DNA from: Acinetobacter sp. SAAs474
Lineage (GTDB): Bacteria > Pseudomonadota > Gammaproteobacteria > Pseudomonadales > Moraxellaceae
Length of the DNA stretch: 64,000 bases
Assembly (NCBI RefSeq): GCF_032823475.1
Contig: NZ_CP127915.1
Coordinates: 1,240,001-1,304,000, forward strand
Direction of reading: 5' to 3'
A program made the position numbers and the translations under genes. This document shows positions 39,414 to 47,038 of the stretch, in pieces; the first letter of the stretch is position 1, and each line of letters begins with the position of its first letter. The notes below the pieces were generated by a model. That model was given only the letters and a program-made list of their open reading frames with translations. It searched no databases and was not told where the DNA came from.

Positions 39414-40211
39414 TTAATCTAATTTTCTTAGCGTTAGAATTTGTTCACTACGACCGAATGGGCCATGGCTATCATGTAGAATAGAACTGGTTAAACCAAT
39501 TCCATCTGCGCCGTATTGTTGTACGGTTTCTAGACCTAGCCATTGACCTGTTGGGGCCCGATATAAATGAATTTGTAAGTCTAGATTTGGAAAGCCCCAA
39601 GTAAAGGCCTCATCTTGTCTTGCCACTACACCATTTGCAGTATCAACCATGCCCATAAGATGTACAAAATCAGAAGTAGGTTGATCTTCGACCATGGCTA
39701 ATGAATTATTGAGCCAGACAATTCCTTTACCTGCGCGTCTATCACTATTGGTTCGTGCTTCTAAACTTTCAATAAAACCACCAGGCCAACGTTTGATTCC
39801 TGTCCAAGGTTGATAATCTTCAGGACGATGGATGGATTGATCTTCCAGACCTGCTACGCTTTGACTGTTTTGTGTACACATTCGCCAAGCCCGAGCGACG
39901 ATACAGATTTTATTATTGGCACGCATCACGGCTTCAATTAACTCAATCGTTTTTCCAGCACGAATCACTTGGCTGCTAATGCTAAAGTCATTTAATGCGA
40001 TGAGACCAAAAATATCAAAACTAATTCGTCCAATTCGTAGATCTGAACGTGGTTGAAATTGTTCTAGTTCTGCAGCTAAAACACCACTGGCAGCAGCCAT
40101 ATGTTGTTCATGAGCATTCCATGCACCTTGTGTATGTAGCGTGGGACGATAATGACTTGTGACAGTATCTTCAGTGATGACTCTATCTAATAATTGGTAA
40201 TAAGCAGACAT
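39414..40211 (-). CDS. Thioesterase-like (double hotdog) protein
   Basis: A 265-residue protein resembling the TesB-like acyl-CoA thioesterase superfamily. The first hotdog half carries GAWNAHEQHMAAASGVLAAE and RISFDIFGLI. The second has LMGMVDTANGV, FPNLDLQIHLYR and the family-like end GLTSSILHDSHGPFGRSEQ. Substrate is unknown. It is a monocistronic gene convergent with the efflux operon. Confidence 0.82.
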   Translation of the reverse strand: MSAYYQLLDRVITEDTVTSHYRPTLHTQGAWNAHEQHMAAASGVLAAELEQFQPRSDLRIGRISFDIFGLIALNDFSISSQVIRAGKTIELIEAVMRANNKICIVARAWRMCTQNSQSVAGLEDQSIHRPEDYQPWTGIKRWPGGFIESLEARTNSDRRAGKGIVWLNNSLAMVEDQPTSDFVHLMGMVDTANGVVARQDEAFTWGFPNLDLQIHLYRAPTGQWLGLETVQQYGADGIGLTSSILHDSHGPFGRSEQILTLRKLD

Positions 40212-40468
40212 TGGTTTTTGATTATCCTTTCAAAATTAAATTATTTTTCATTGACCATCATGCCATTAATTGCCTCATTTTTTTTAATTAAAAACTCATG
40301 CGTCTAAAAAAATAATATCAATCGATTCAATCTATCAGTGGTTTATGTTTATTTTAGAAAAATTGATATTGCAATAGGATGTAAATAAACAGATCAACAA
40401 TTTTCTCTATAGATGAATAATTGCCTTTATAATGGCCATATATTTTGTTGTATATTTTGTCTTGGTGT

Positions 40469-41857
40469 ATGTCTCAACTTTCATATTATTTGGCACAGAA
40501 TAGGTTTTGTGTTTTATTGGAGCATTTAACTTCAATTGCAGAGATTGTACCTATACAACCGACATTGGCAGGTTATCCGGTGTGTATCACGTTGGCAGAT
40601 CGAGTACAGAGTGACCATGATATTGCCGTGATTGATCGTGCTGCTGATTATGCTGCAGCAATTGATAAAGTATTGCATTATGCGGGAAAAGATCGGGATA
40701 TCAGCGATTTTGAGCATTTTTTAGTTCAAGCAAAGCAGCAACAGTATCAGAATTTATTATTACTTACGGGAGATAAACTTAAACAGCACCATGATGGTGA
40801 TGACTTACATCCACGAACACGTTACTTGGAGTCTGTAAATGCAGTTATGGCGGCTAAAGCCTATGACTATTTCTACATTGGCGTTGCATTTAATCCTTTT
40901 AAGTATACGCAAGCAGAACAGGATGCTCAGTATTTTAAACTGCATAAAAAAATCAAAGCAGGTGCTGATTTTATTATTACGCAGCTCGGCTATGATATGG
41001 CTGCTTTAATACAGTTACAGCAATTTTTAAAACAGCAAAACTATTCACTTAAATTGTTGGCCTGTGTGATGCCACTCACTTTGCCACGTGCTCAATTTAT
41101 GTTAAAAAATAAAACGGCTGGTATTGTTTTAACGCCACATATGCTGAACGTACTGCAACAAGAACAGCAAGCAGGCTTAGGTGATCGTGTTTATAGACGC
41201 TGTGCACTACAAATTTTAATGTGTCAGCATTTGGGTTTTGCAGGTGTGCATTTATCCGCCTGCCATCAAGCCAAGGAACAGCATTTACTGGCCGATTATA
41301 TCGAGCAATATCGTCATCTGGACTTTACAGCTTGTCAACGTCTATGGAACGAGTTGTGGGAGATTACCTCAGATGAAGCATTGAGACCACATATTGATCA
41401 TGATATGCCGTTAGTTACATCCCAGCAAATTGCTAAATATCAGTATTTACAGATCATGCATGACATGTTTTTTAACTCTAAAGTTGCTCGAAGCATGGGG
41501 CATTTTATTTTTAATCCCTCTTTTTGGCAAAAACACCTTGCTCAAAAAATGTTATTAAAAACTGAGCAGCTAAGCAAACAGGGGATTTTAGGCTGTGAGA
41601 GTTGTGGTCAGTGCCGAATTGCTGAAACACTGTATATTTGTCCCGAAACCTGTCCAAAGGGGTTGGCCAACGGTCCATGTGGGGGAACGTATTTAGATCG
41701 TTGTGAATTTGGTGATCGGCAATGTATTCACTCCGTTAAAGCCAGTTTAGCTAAAGCAGTCCAACAGACAGAAGTATTAGAAAACACATTGATTCCTACT
41801 GTACCGATTGCGATCAGAGGGACAAGTTCTTGGCAAAATTGGTATGTTAAATCGTGA
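40469..41857 (+). CDS. MetF-like protein with cysteine-rich MTHFR C-terminal domain
   Basis: The first 300 residues resemble a diverged methylenetetrahydrofolate reductase barrel (FCVLLEHLTSIAE, LTGDKLKQHH, FYIGVAFNPF, AGADFIITQLGYD). The last 130 contain the MTHFR_C cysteine cluster CESCGQCRIAETLYICPETC followed by CPKGLANGPCGGT. Such proteins occur beside methyl-transfer and C1 genes in other bacteria, and the cysteines may bind a metal or iron-sulfur cluster. No C1 gene is adjacent here. The ATG at 40469 is chosen; a TTG at 40445 would add eight residues. True reductase activity is unproven. Confidence 0.75.
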   Translation: MSQLSYYLAQNRFCVLLEHLTSIAEIVPIQPTLAGYPVCITLADRVQSDHDIAVIDRAADYAAAIDKVLHYAGKDRDISDFEHFLVQAKQQQYQNLLLLTGDKLKQHHDGDDLHPRTRYLESVNAVMAAKAYDYFYIGVAFNPFKYTQAEQDAQYFKLHKKIKAGADFIITQLGYDMAALIQLQQFLKQQNYSLKLLACVMPLTLPRAQFMLKNKTAGIVLTPHMLNVLQQEQQAGLGDRVYRRCALQILMCQHLGFAGVHLSACHQAKEQHLLADYIEQYRHLDFTACQRLWNELWEITSDEALRPHIDHDMPLVTSQQIAKYQYLQIMHDMFFNSKVARSMGHFIFNPSFWQKHLAQKMLLKTEQLSKQGILGCESCGQCRIAETLYICPETCPKGLANGPCGGTYLDRCEFGDRQCIHSVKASLAKAVQQTEVLENTLIPTVPIAIRGTSSWQNWYVKS

Positions 41858-41943
41858 TAATACGATACAGAAATGATCGAGGCCAAAAGCGAAAGGATAG
41901 TGCATCTTTTTAGCGCTTTGTTACATTCTAAGATTTTATGTGT

Positions 41944-41980
41944 ATAACACAGTAGCGATAAAATAAAGATACTGTGTTAT
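41944..41980. terminator. Bidirectional terminator between convergent genes
   Basis: ATAACACAGTA (41944-41954) and TACTGTGTTAT (41970-41980) form a perfect 11-bp stem with a 15-base loop, between the MetF-like gene and the YihY gene. Confidence 0.7.
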
Positions 41981-42001
41981 TTAATTAAAATTGTCTAAAA
42001 T

Positions 42002-43246
42002 TTATTTATCTTTAAAGACGGCAGATAGCGGCATAGAAAGTGTTGTTTCCAGATATTGATCTGCTTGAATTAACACCGGTATAAAGTCATGTAACCAAAG
42101 CTGTTGTGCATTAAACGTGACCAAATCTTTTTCATGTGGAAGAGCATAAGGCAGCTGTTGATAAAAGTGCCAAAAATTGACTTCAGAGAGGTTGCGAATC
42201 AAGGCATAATTATTATCATCCATACGACGAATTAAGTTCTGTTTTTCCAGTAATACCAGATAGGCAGGTAAGGCACCAATTTCATCACATCCTAAAATAC
42301 TGAGTGCTTCGGATTCACTAACGACCTCTCCCGTTTTTTGCTTGGTATAAAAGAAATGAAGTAAGCTAAGTAACATGATGATGGGATGATTTTTTTGATT
42401 AGCACCTGAGTGAAATGCTGTAATGGCATAGCTAAGTTCTACACCTAACAGAATAATATTCCAGGTTAAAAATACCCAAAGTAAGAAAATAGGGATTGCA
42501 GCAAATGCACCATAGACAATTTGATAACTGGTAAAATTAGACATAATAAAGCCGAATAAATTTTTCAGTAATTCAAAAATCACTGCCGTAAAAATTCCAG
42601 CAATAAATGCAGCTTTAAGTGGAACAGTACGATTGGGAATCGTCCAATATAGAATAAAAAAACCTAAGATCGTTAAAGTAAAAGAAATGCTCCAGAGAAT
42701 AAAAGAGCCATCAATTTCATAGCCTGCAAAGTTATTGCTTAGGATGTTGAGTGATGCAAGTGTTGATGAAATGACAAAAGCACTTCCCAATAAAATAGGA
42801 CCGAGAGAAATAATAGTCCAATACCGCATAAAACCTAAAATACCACCACGTGTTTCCTGAACTCGCCAGATTCTATTAAATACATTTTCAATATTGGTGA
42901 GCATCAGTACTGTGGTTACAAATAAAAAAAGTACGCCAATAACGGTCAAGTTACTTGATTTATCAGTAAATTCACTTAAAAGTTTATCGAATGCAATCGT
43001 CGTTTTAGGTAAAAAATTACTATAAATAAGTTGTTGTAATTGTTGTCTAGCAGGTTCTAATGCTTTGATTGAAGAAATAATCACTAAAAACACAGTCAGC
43101 ATTGGAACCACTGCAAATAACGTCGTATAGGTCAGTGCACCCGCCTGTTGCCGACAATGATCTGATTCAAAACGACGTAATACAAATAATATAAATTGAA
43201 ACCAAGTCTTTTGATAAAAAGGGAGCTTTTTTAAATATGCAATCAT
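42002..43246 (-). CDS. YihY/BrkB family inner-membrane protein
   Basis: A 414-residue protein with six or seven membrane helices. It shows the YihY signature: CRQQAGALTYTTLFAVVPML, then NIENVFNRIWRVQETRGG and the GAFAAIPIFLLWVFLTW block, which was once misassigned as RNase BN. The C-terminal 130 residues are soluble and resemble a winged-helix segment (SEALSILGCDEIGALPAYL). The function is unknown. It is divergent from the wrbA-like gene. Confidence 0.9.
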   Translation of the reverse strand: MIAYLKKLPFYQKTWFQFILFVLRRFESDHCRQQAGALTYTTLFAVVPMLTVFLVIISSIKALEPARQQLQQLIYSNFLPKTTIAFDKLLSEFTDKSSNLTVIGVLFLFVTTVLMLTNIENVFNRIWRVQETRGGILGFMRYWTIISLGPILLGSAFVISSTLASLNILSNNFAGYEIDGSFILWSISFTLTILGFFILYWTIPNRTVPLKAAFIAGIFTAVIFELLKNLFGFIMSNFTSYQIVYGAFAAIPIFLLWVFLTWNIILLGVELSYAITAFHSGANQKNHPIIMLLSLLHFFYTKQKTGEVVSESEALSILGCDEIGALPAYLVLLEKQNLIRRMDDNNYALIRNLSEVNFWHFYQQLPYALPHEKDLVTFNAQQLWLHDFIPVLIQADQYLETTLSMPLSAVFKDK

Positions 43247-43358
43247 GCTTTAAGTCATCTCAATTATTTTGGGATTGTACTGATTGTTGCCAAAATTTAG
43301 CAAAAATAGCAAAAATACCGTATAGTTTGAATCTTTCAGGTCTTATTTATAACAACAT

Positions 43359-43952
43359 ATGCAACCGTATATTTTAGTTCTATATTACAGCAAATATGGC
43401 GCAACAAAAGAAATGGCCCATTTAATTGCCAATGGTATTGAATCCACGGGGATGTCCGTCAAGATTCGCACAGTTCCGCAACTGGCAACCGTGGTGACAG
43501 AAGCAGCAGCAAGTATTCCTGAAGATGGTGATATTTATTGTAGTCTCGATGATCTTGCCCAGTGTTCTGGTTTGGCTTTAGGCTCACCAACACGCTTTGG
43601 TAATATGGCTGCAGAGTTAAAATATTTTTTAGATCAAACCACAAGCTTATGGTTAAGTGGTGCACTGCATGGTAAACCTGCATGTGTTTTTACGGCATCA
43701 GGTTCCATGCATGGTGGTCAAGAAAGTACATTATTAACGATGTTACCGCCTTTATTTCATCATGGTATGCTAATTATGGGACTGAGTAATGCCAACCCTG
43801 CATTATCAAATACAAAGACAGGTGGTACACCTTATGGCGCAAGTCATGTCAGTGGACCACGACATGAGCAAAGCTTAAGTCAGGATGAGCGTTCTTTATG
43901 TGAAATGCAAGGTCGACGATTAGCAGAAGCTGCTGCAAAATTATTATCTTGA
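43359..43952 (+). CDS. WrbA-like NAD(P)H:quinone oxidoreductase
   Basis: A 197-residue flavodoxin-fold protein. It has the FMN phosphate loop YSKYGATKEMA, the SPTRFGNMAAELKYFLDQT loop, and FTASGSMHGGQESTLL, all typical of WrbA, a tetrameric quinone reductase that protects against redox cycling. Family length is about 198. No strong ribosome-binding site precedes the ATG. It converges on the arabinose-type cluster and is separated from it by a hairpin. Confidence 0.9.
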   Translation: MQPYILVLYYSKYGATKEMAHLIANGIESTGMSVKIRTVPQLATVVTEAAASIPEDGDIYCSLDDLAQCSGLALGSPTRFGNMAAELKYFLDQTTSLWLSGALHGKPACVFTASGSMHGGQESTLLTMLPPLFHHGMLIMGLSNANPALSNTKTGGTPYGASHVSGPRHEQSLSQDERSLCEMQGRRLAEAAAKLLS

Positions 43953-43995
43953 TTCATTCAAAATTTTTTAATTTACTTTTGCTATTCTGATTAAC

Positions 43996-44027
43996 ATCCC
44001 TCACATAAATTCTATTATGTGGGGGAT
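43996..44027. terminator. Hairpin between wrbA-like gene and the DPA-like cluster
   Basis: ATCCCTCACATAA (43996-44008) pairs with TTATGTGGGGGAT (44015-44027), 13 bp with one G-T pair and a 6-base loop. It lies between convergent stops; no T run follows. Confidence 0.6.
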
Positions 44028-44057
44028 CATCATAATTAATAGTATTGAATTGATGAT

Positions 44058-45257
44058 TTAATGAAGAAAGTTTAATTTTTGATGAATTTCTATAGGTAAA
44101 TTTTTGGTTGATAATCCACCATTATTATTCACGTGAATATGTGGATATAGATTAACAACACCTAACGGCCCTAAAAATAACGAGAGTAGGCTATAAAGTA
44201 ATATTTTTTTCTTATATTTATTTAAATTATACAATAGCTGTGTTGATTGAATTATATTGGAATTAATTAAATAAATTAAAAGAATAATACTATTAAAAAG
44301 AAATAGACTAATCCATCTAAAGTAATCGAAAGCAATAACGGATAAAGCGAGTGGTGACATACTGAAGATAAATAACCATAGATATTTTTTTTGAGGAATT
44401 GATTTTATAACAAAAAAAATAACTGGAGCGATAATCGTTAAGCAAAGTGTCAATGGGACCAGCATTTTATTATCAATAAATGAATGATAATTCATGATCA
44501 AATTGTCATATAGACTTAATGATGTTGTTCTAAAGGCAAATTCATTATAGCCTCTATATGTTTGGTAATTTTCAACCAATAGCTGTAATTGATCTGCATT
44601 TATTTTGCCAAAGTAAGAAATTAAAATAATTGAAATAAATGCATAGATTGAAAATAAAAATATAGGAATGACTTGTTTGTATTGTAAATAATAAAGTAAT
44701 AAAAGTGTTGGAATGAATATAATAATCCCAGCTTCATGAATCAGTGTGATTAAGGGTATAGCAATAAAAATATAACAAGAACATAAATATATGTTGGCTT
44801 TTTTTAATAATAGAATTAAAAACAATATTACGAGTATTTGAAATATTTGATCAAATCTAGACATTTCTAAAATAAACTGTGATAGCGTAAATGAACAAAA
44901 AAAGAAGCAACAAGCATAAGTAAGTACTTCATTGTTTTTTAATTTTAAATTAATTAGAGTCTTAATAATTAAAATATATAAAAGATAATATAGTGAAAGT
45001 AAAATAAATATTGCAATTAATCTAACATGATTATAATCTCTAGAAATATTAAGGAAGCTGAGCGTTTCTCCAACCAATCCACGTTTCATAAAACCATATT
45101 GATAATTAAAAAGCCAAGAACTATATAAATAGGGGTCTAAGGACAGGCTAAAATCAAGAGAAAAGGCTCGGCTATGTAAAAATAAAACAATAAATAAAAT
45201 GAAGAAAGGGTAAGTTAAATATAACTTTACCCTTTCATTTTTTAAATAATGAAACAT
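44058..45257 (-). CDS. Polytopic membrane protein of the arabinose-type cluster, candidate GT-C transferase
   Basis: A 399-residue, very hydrophobic protein with roughly ten to twelve helices and no recognised family. Conserved-looking polar spots in the loops are SLDPYLYSSWLFNYQYGFMK followed by RGLVGE after the first helix, MSRFDQ, HEAG and FDYFRW. A first periplasmic loop with Asp and a later polar soluble tail recall GT-C glycosyltransferases, but no definite DXD is seen. It is the last gene of a three-gene set with the PAP2-like phosphatase and the UbiA enzyme (15-base gap), so it may use their lipid-linked product. Function is inferred from context only. Confidence 0.7.
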   Translation of the reverse strand: MFHYLKNERVKLYLTYPFFILFIVLFLHSRAFSLDFSLSLDPYLYSSWLFNYQYGFMKRGLVGETLSFLNISRDYNHVRLIAIFILLSLYYLLYILIIKTLINLKLKNNEVLTYACCFFFCSFTLSQFILEMSRFDQIFQILVILFLILLLKKANIYLCSCYIFIAIPLITLIHEAGIIIFIPTLLLLYYLQYKQVIPIFLFSIYAFISIILISYFGKINADQLQLLVENYQTYRGYNEFAFRTTSLSLYDNLIMNYHSFIDNKMLVPLTLCLTIIAPVIFFVIKSIPQKKYLWLFIFSMSPLALSVIAFDYFRWISLFLFNSIILLIYLINSNIIQSTQLLYNLNKYKKKILLYSLLSLFLGPLGVVNLYPHIHVNNNGGLSTKNLPIEIHQKLNFLH

Positions 45258-45272
45258 ATCATTAAACCAAAA

Positions 45273-45698
45273 TTATAAAAGAATATAGAGAAAATAAGCC
45301 ACACTAATACCCGTAATTATTCCAGCAAAAATTTCTAAACGGGTATGCCCCATACGCTCTCGTAAAGGTATTTCTTGGGGACTATTGCTATTAATTTTAT
45401 TAATGGCTATGGCATGTTTTCCGACTTGTTGTCTTAAGCTATTTGCATCGAGTAGGACAATAAAGGTGAAGGTTATTGCAACTGCAAAAGCAGCTGTATC
45501 GATCCCTTGTTGCAATGCAATCAGTGCTGTTGTACTACTGACGATTGCACTATGATTACTTGGTAGGCCACCATAACCAATCAGTGTAAAGGCTAATTTT
45601 TTAGTCTTGATTGAATTGATACAGAATTTTAAAATCCCAGCGGTGAGCCACGCACAAAAAGGAGTAATTAAATAGATATAATAATTCAAATCATTCAC
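45273..45698 (-). CDS. Divergent PAP2 family (DUF212) membrane phosphatase
   Basis: The product has four hydrophobic segments and the divergent-PAP2 signature: GYGGLPSNHS (His49 from the GTG start), ITFTFIVLLDANSLRQQVGKHA in the middle (two conserved patches) and LRERMGHTRLEIFAG. By position it can supply the step after the UbiA enzyme: removal of the 5-phosphate from polyprenyl-phosphoryl-ribose-5-phosphate, done in mycobacteria by a PAP2 protein. The start is GTG at 45698 or TTG at 45701; no ATG is available. SNHS instead of the usual SSHS is a small variation. Confidence 0.82.
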   Translation of the reverse strand: MNDLNYYIYLITPFCAWLTAGILKFCINSIKTKKLAFTLIGYGGLPSNHSAIVSSTTALIALQQGIDTAAFAVAITFTFIVLLDANSLRQQVGKHAIAINKINSNSPQEIPLRERMGHTRLEIFAGIITGISVAYFLYILL

Positions 45699-45722
45699 CA
45701 AAAGATATTAAGTTAATAATCA

Positions 45723-46607
45723 TTAAAAATGAGGAATTAATACCCAAATACAACATGTTATCCATGCAAATACAGTAGTTAATATTTGGATATCTTGAAC
45801 AATAATATCTGTGGGTGATTCACCTTCTGAGCATGTTTCAACAATAAACCAGTAACGATATAAACCAAACATAACAAAAGGAATTGTAATAATCAGTTTG
45901 GGTTGTACGGACATTACGTATAAACTATAAAAGATAATTGAACAGACTGCAGCCATTTCAGCAAAACGATCAATTAAAGAAATCGAGTAATGTTCTAATA
46001 CACCACGACTTTGTGAGCCATTATGAATTAATTCTTGTCGTCTTTTAATTGAAGCTAAATATAGAGATATACTCAGTGTAGTGACAAACATCCAGTCTGA
46101 AATTGGCACATTAAGTGCAACTGCACCTGCATAGACACGTAATACAAAACCAAAAGCAACAATAAAAATTTCAATTACAGGTTTATGTTTAAGTTTAAAG
46201 GTATAAGCGAAATTTAAAGCTAAATAAATAATAATTACATAGAGTAAATGGGGGTTAAATAGCCAACAAAATCCAATTAATATATATATTAAGATTAAAA
46301 ATATAATCGAACTTTTAATTGAAACTTCACCTGAAGCTAAAGGTCTTTTCTTACTTTTTTCTGGGTGAATACGATCTTGATCAATATCTTTTAAGTCATT
46401 AATAATATAGACACTTGATGCTGCTAAACAAAAAAATAAAACTGCATAAATAGTTGATTCAATTGATTCTAAATGAAGAAATAATCCTGAAAAAATTAAA
46501 GGTGCACATACGAAACTATTTTTCACCCATTGTTTAGGGCGTATCAGTTTAATTAGTCCTTTAATTTCTCCTAGAATCGATTTATTAAGTATTATATGAT
46601 CATACAT
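45723..46607 (-). CDS. UbiA-type polyprenyl-phosphate phosphoribosyltransferase (Rv3806c-like)
   Basis: A 294-residue prenyltransferase-fold membrane protein with about eight helices. The first aspartate motif is NDLKDIDQDRIHPEKSKKRP (Asn70 to Asp78 and on), with the HPEKxxRPLASG ending of decaprenyl-phosphate phosphoribosyltransferases. LIRPKQWVKN near the N-terminus also fits. The second conserved patch is YLASIKRRQEL. The predicted reaction is PRPP plus polyprenyl phosphate to polyprenyl-phosphoryl-5-phosphoribose. It starts only 23 bases from the divergent GtrA gene and leads the minus-strand gene set. Confidence 0.88.
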   Translation of the reverse strand: MYDHIILNKSILGEIKGLIKLIRPKQWVKNSFVCAPLIFSGLFLHLESIESTIYAVLFFCLAASSVYIINDLKDIDQDRIHPEKSKKRPLASGEVSIKSSIIFLILIYILIGFCWLFNPHLLYVIIIYLALNFAYTFKLKHKPVIEIFIVAFGFVLRVYAGAVALNVPISDWMFVTTLSISLYLASIKRRQELIHNGSQSRGVLEHYSISLIDRFAEMAAVCSIIFYSLYVMSVQPKLIITIPFVMFGLYRYWFIVETCSEGESPTDIIVQDIQILTTVFAWITCCIWVLIPHF

Positions 46608-46630
46608 CTTTTATCAACTTTGATTTAATA

Positions 46631-47035
46631 ATGATTAATTCTATTAGGCTAACAGTGCTTTATATTTGTTTTGCACTGATAGCAACTCTATTTAACATCT
46701 TAGCACAACAAATTTCAACTTATATTTATGATGGAAGTTTTTATATAATCTATGCAATGCTGATCGGAACTTTTTTAGGTTTAGTGATTAAATATATATT
46801 AGATAAAACCTTTATTTTCCAATATAAAACGAGAAATTTACAGCATAATACTCGATTATTTATTTTATATTTAATAGCAGGAATATTAACAACATTTATT
46901 TTTTTTGGAGCTGAATTATTATTTTATTATCTATTTGAGGATAAAGAAATGCGTTATGTCGGTGGTATAATTGGTTTAATGATTGGATATATATGTAAAT
47001 ATTATCTAGATAAAAAGTTTGTTTTTAAGGTTTAA
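46631..47035 (+). CDS. GtrA-like membrane protein (Rv3789-like)
   Basis: A 134-residue protein with four helices and the GtrA layout, including GTFLGLVIKYILDKTFIF at helix 2-3 and IGYICKYYLDKKFVF at the end. GtrA proteins are thought to move or anchor polyprenyl-linked sugars; in mycobacteria Rv3789 lies directly before dprE1 and has been linked to arabinan synthesis. Here too it precedes the dprE1-like gene, with a 3-base gap. Base composition is clearly AT-rich compared with the two genes downstream. Confidence 0.85.
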   Translation: MINSIRLTVLYICFALIATLFNILAQQISTYIYDGSFYIIYAMLIGTFLGLVIKYILDKTFIFQYKTRNLQHNTRLFILYLIAGILTTFIFFGAELLFYYLFEDKEMRYVGGIIGLMIGYICKYYLDKKFVFKV

Positions 47036-47038
47036 TAT

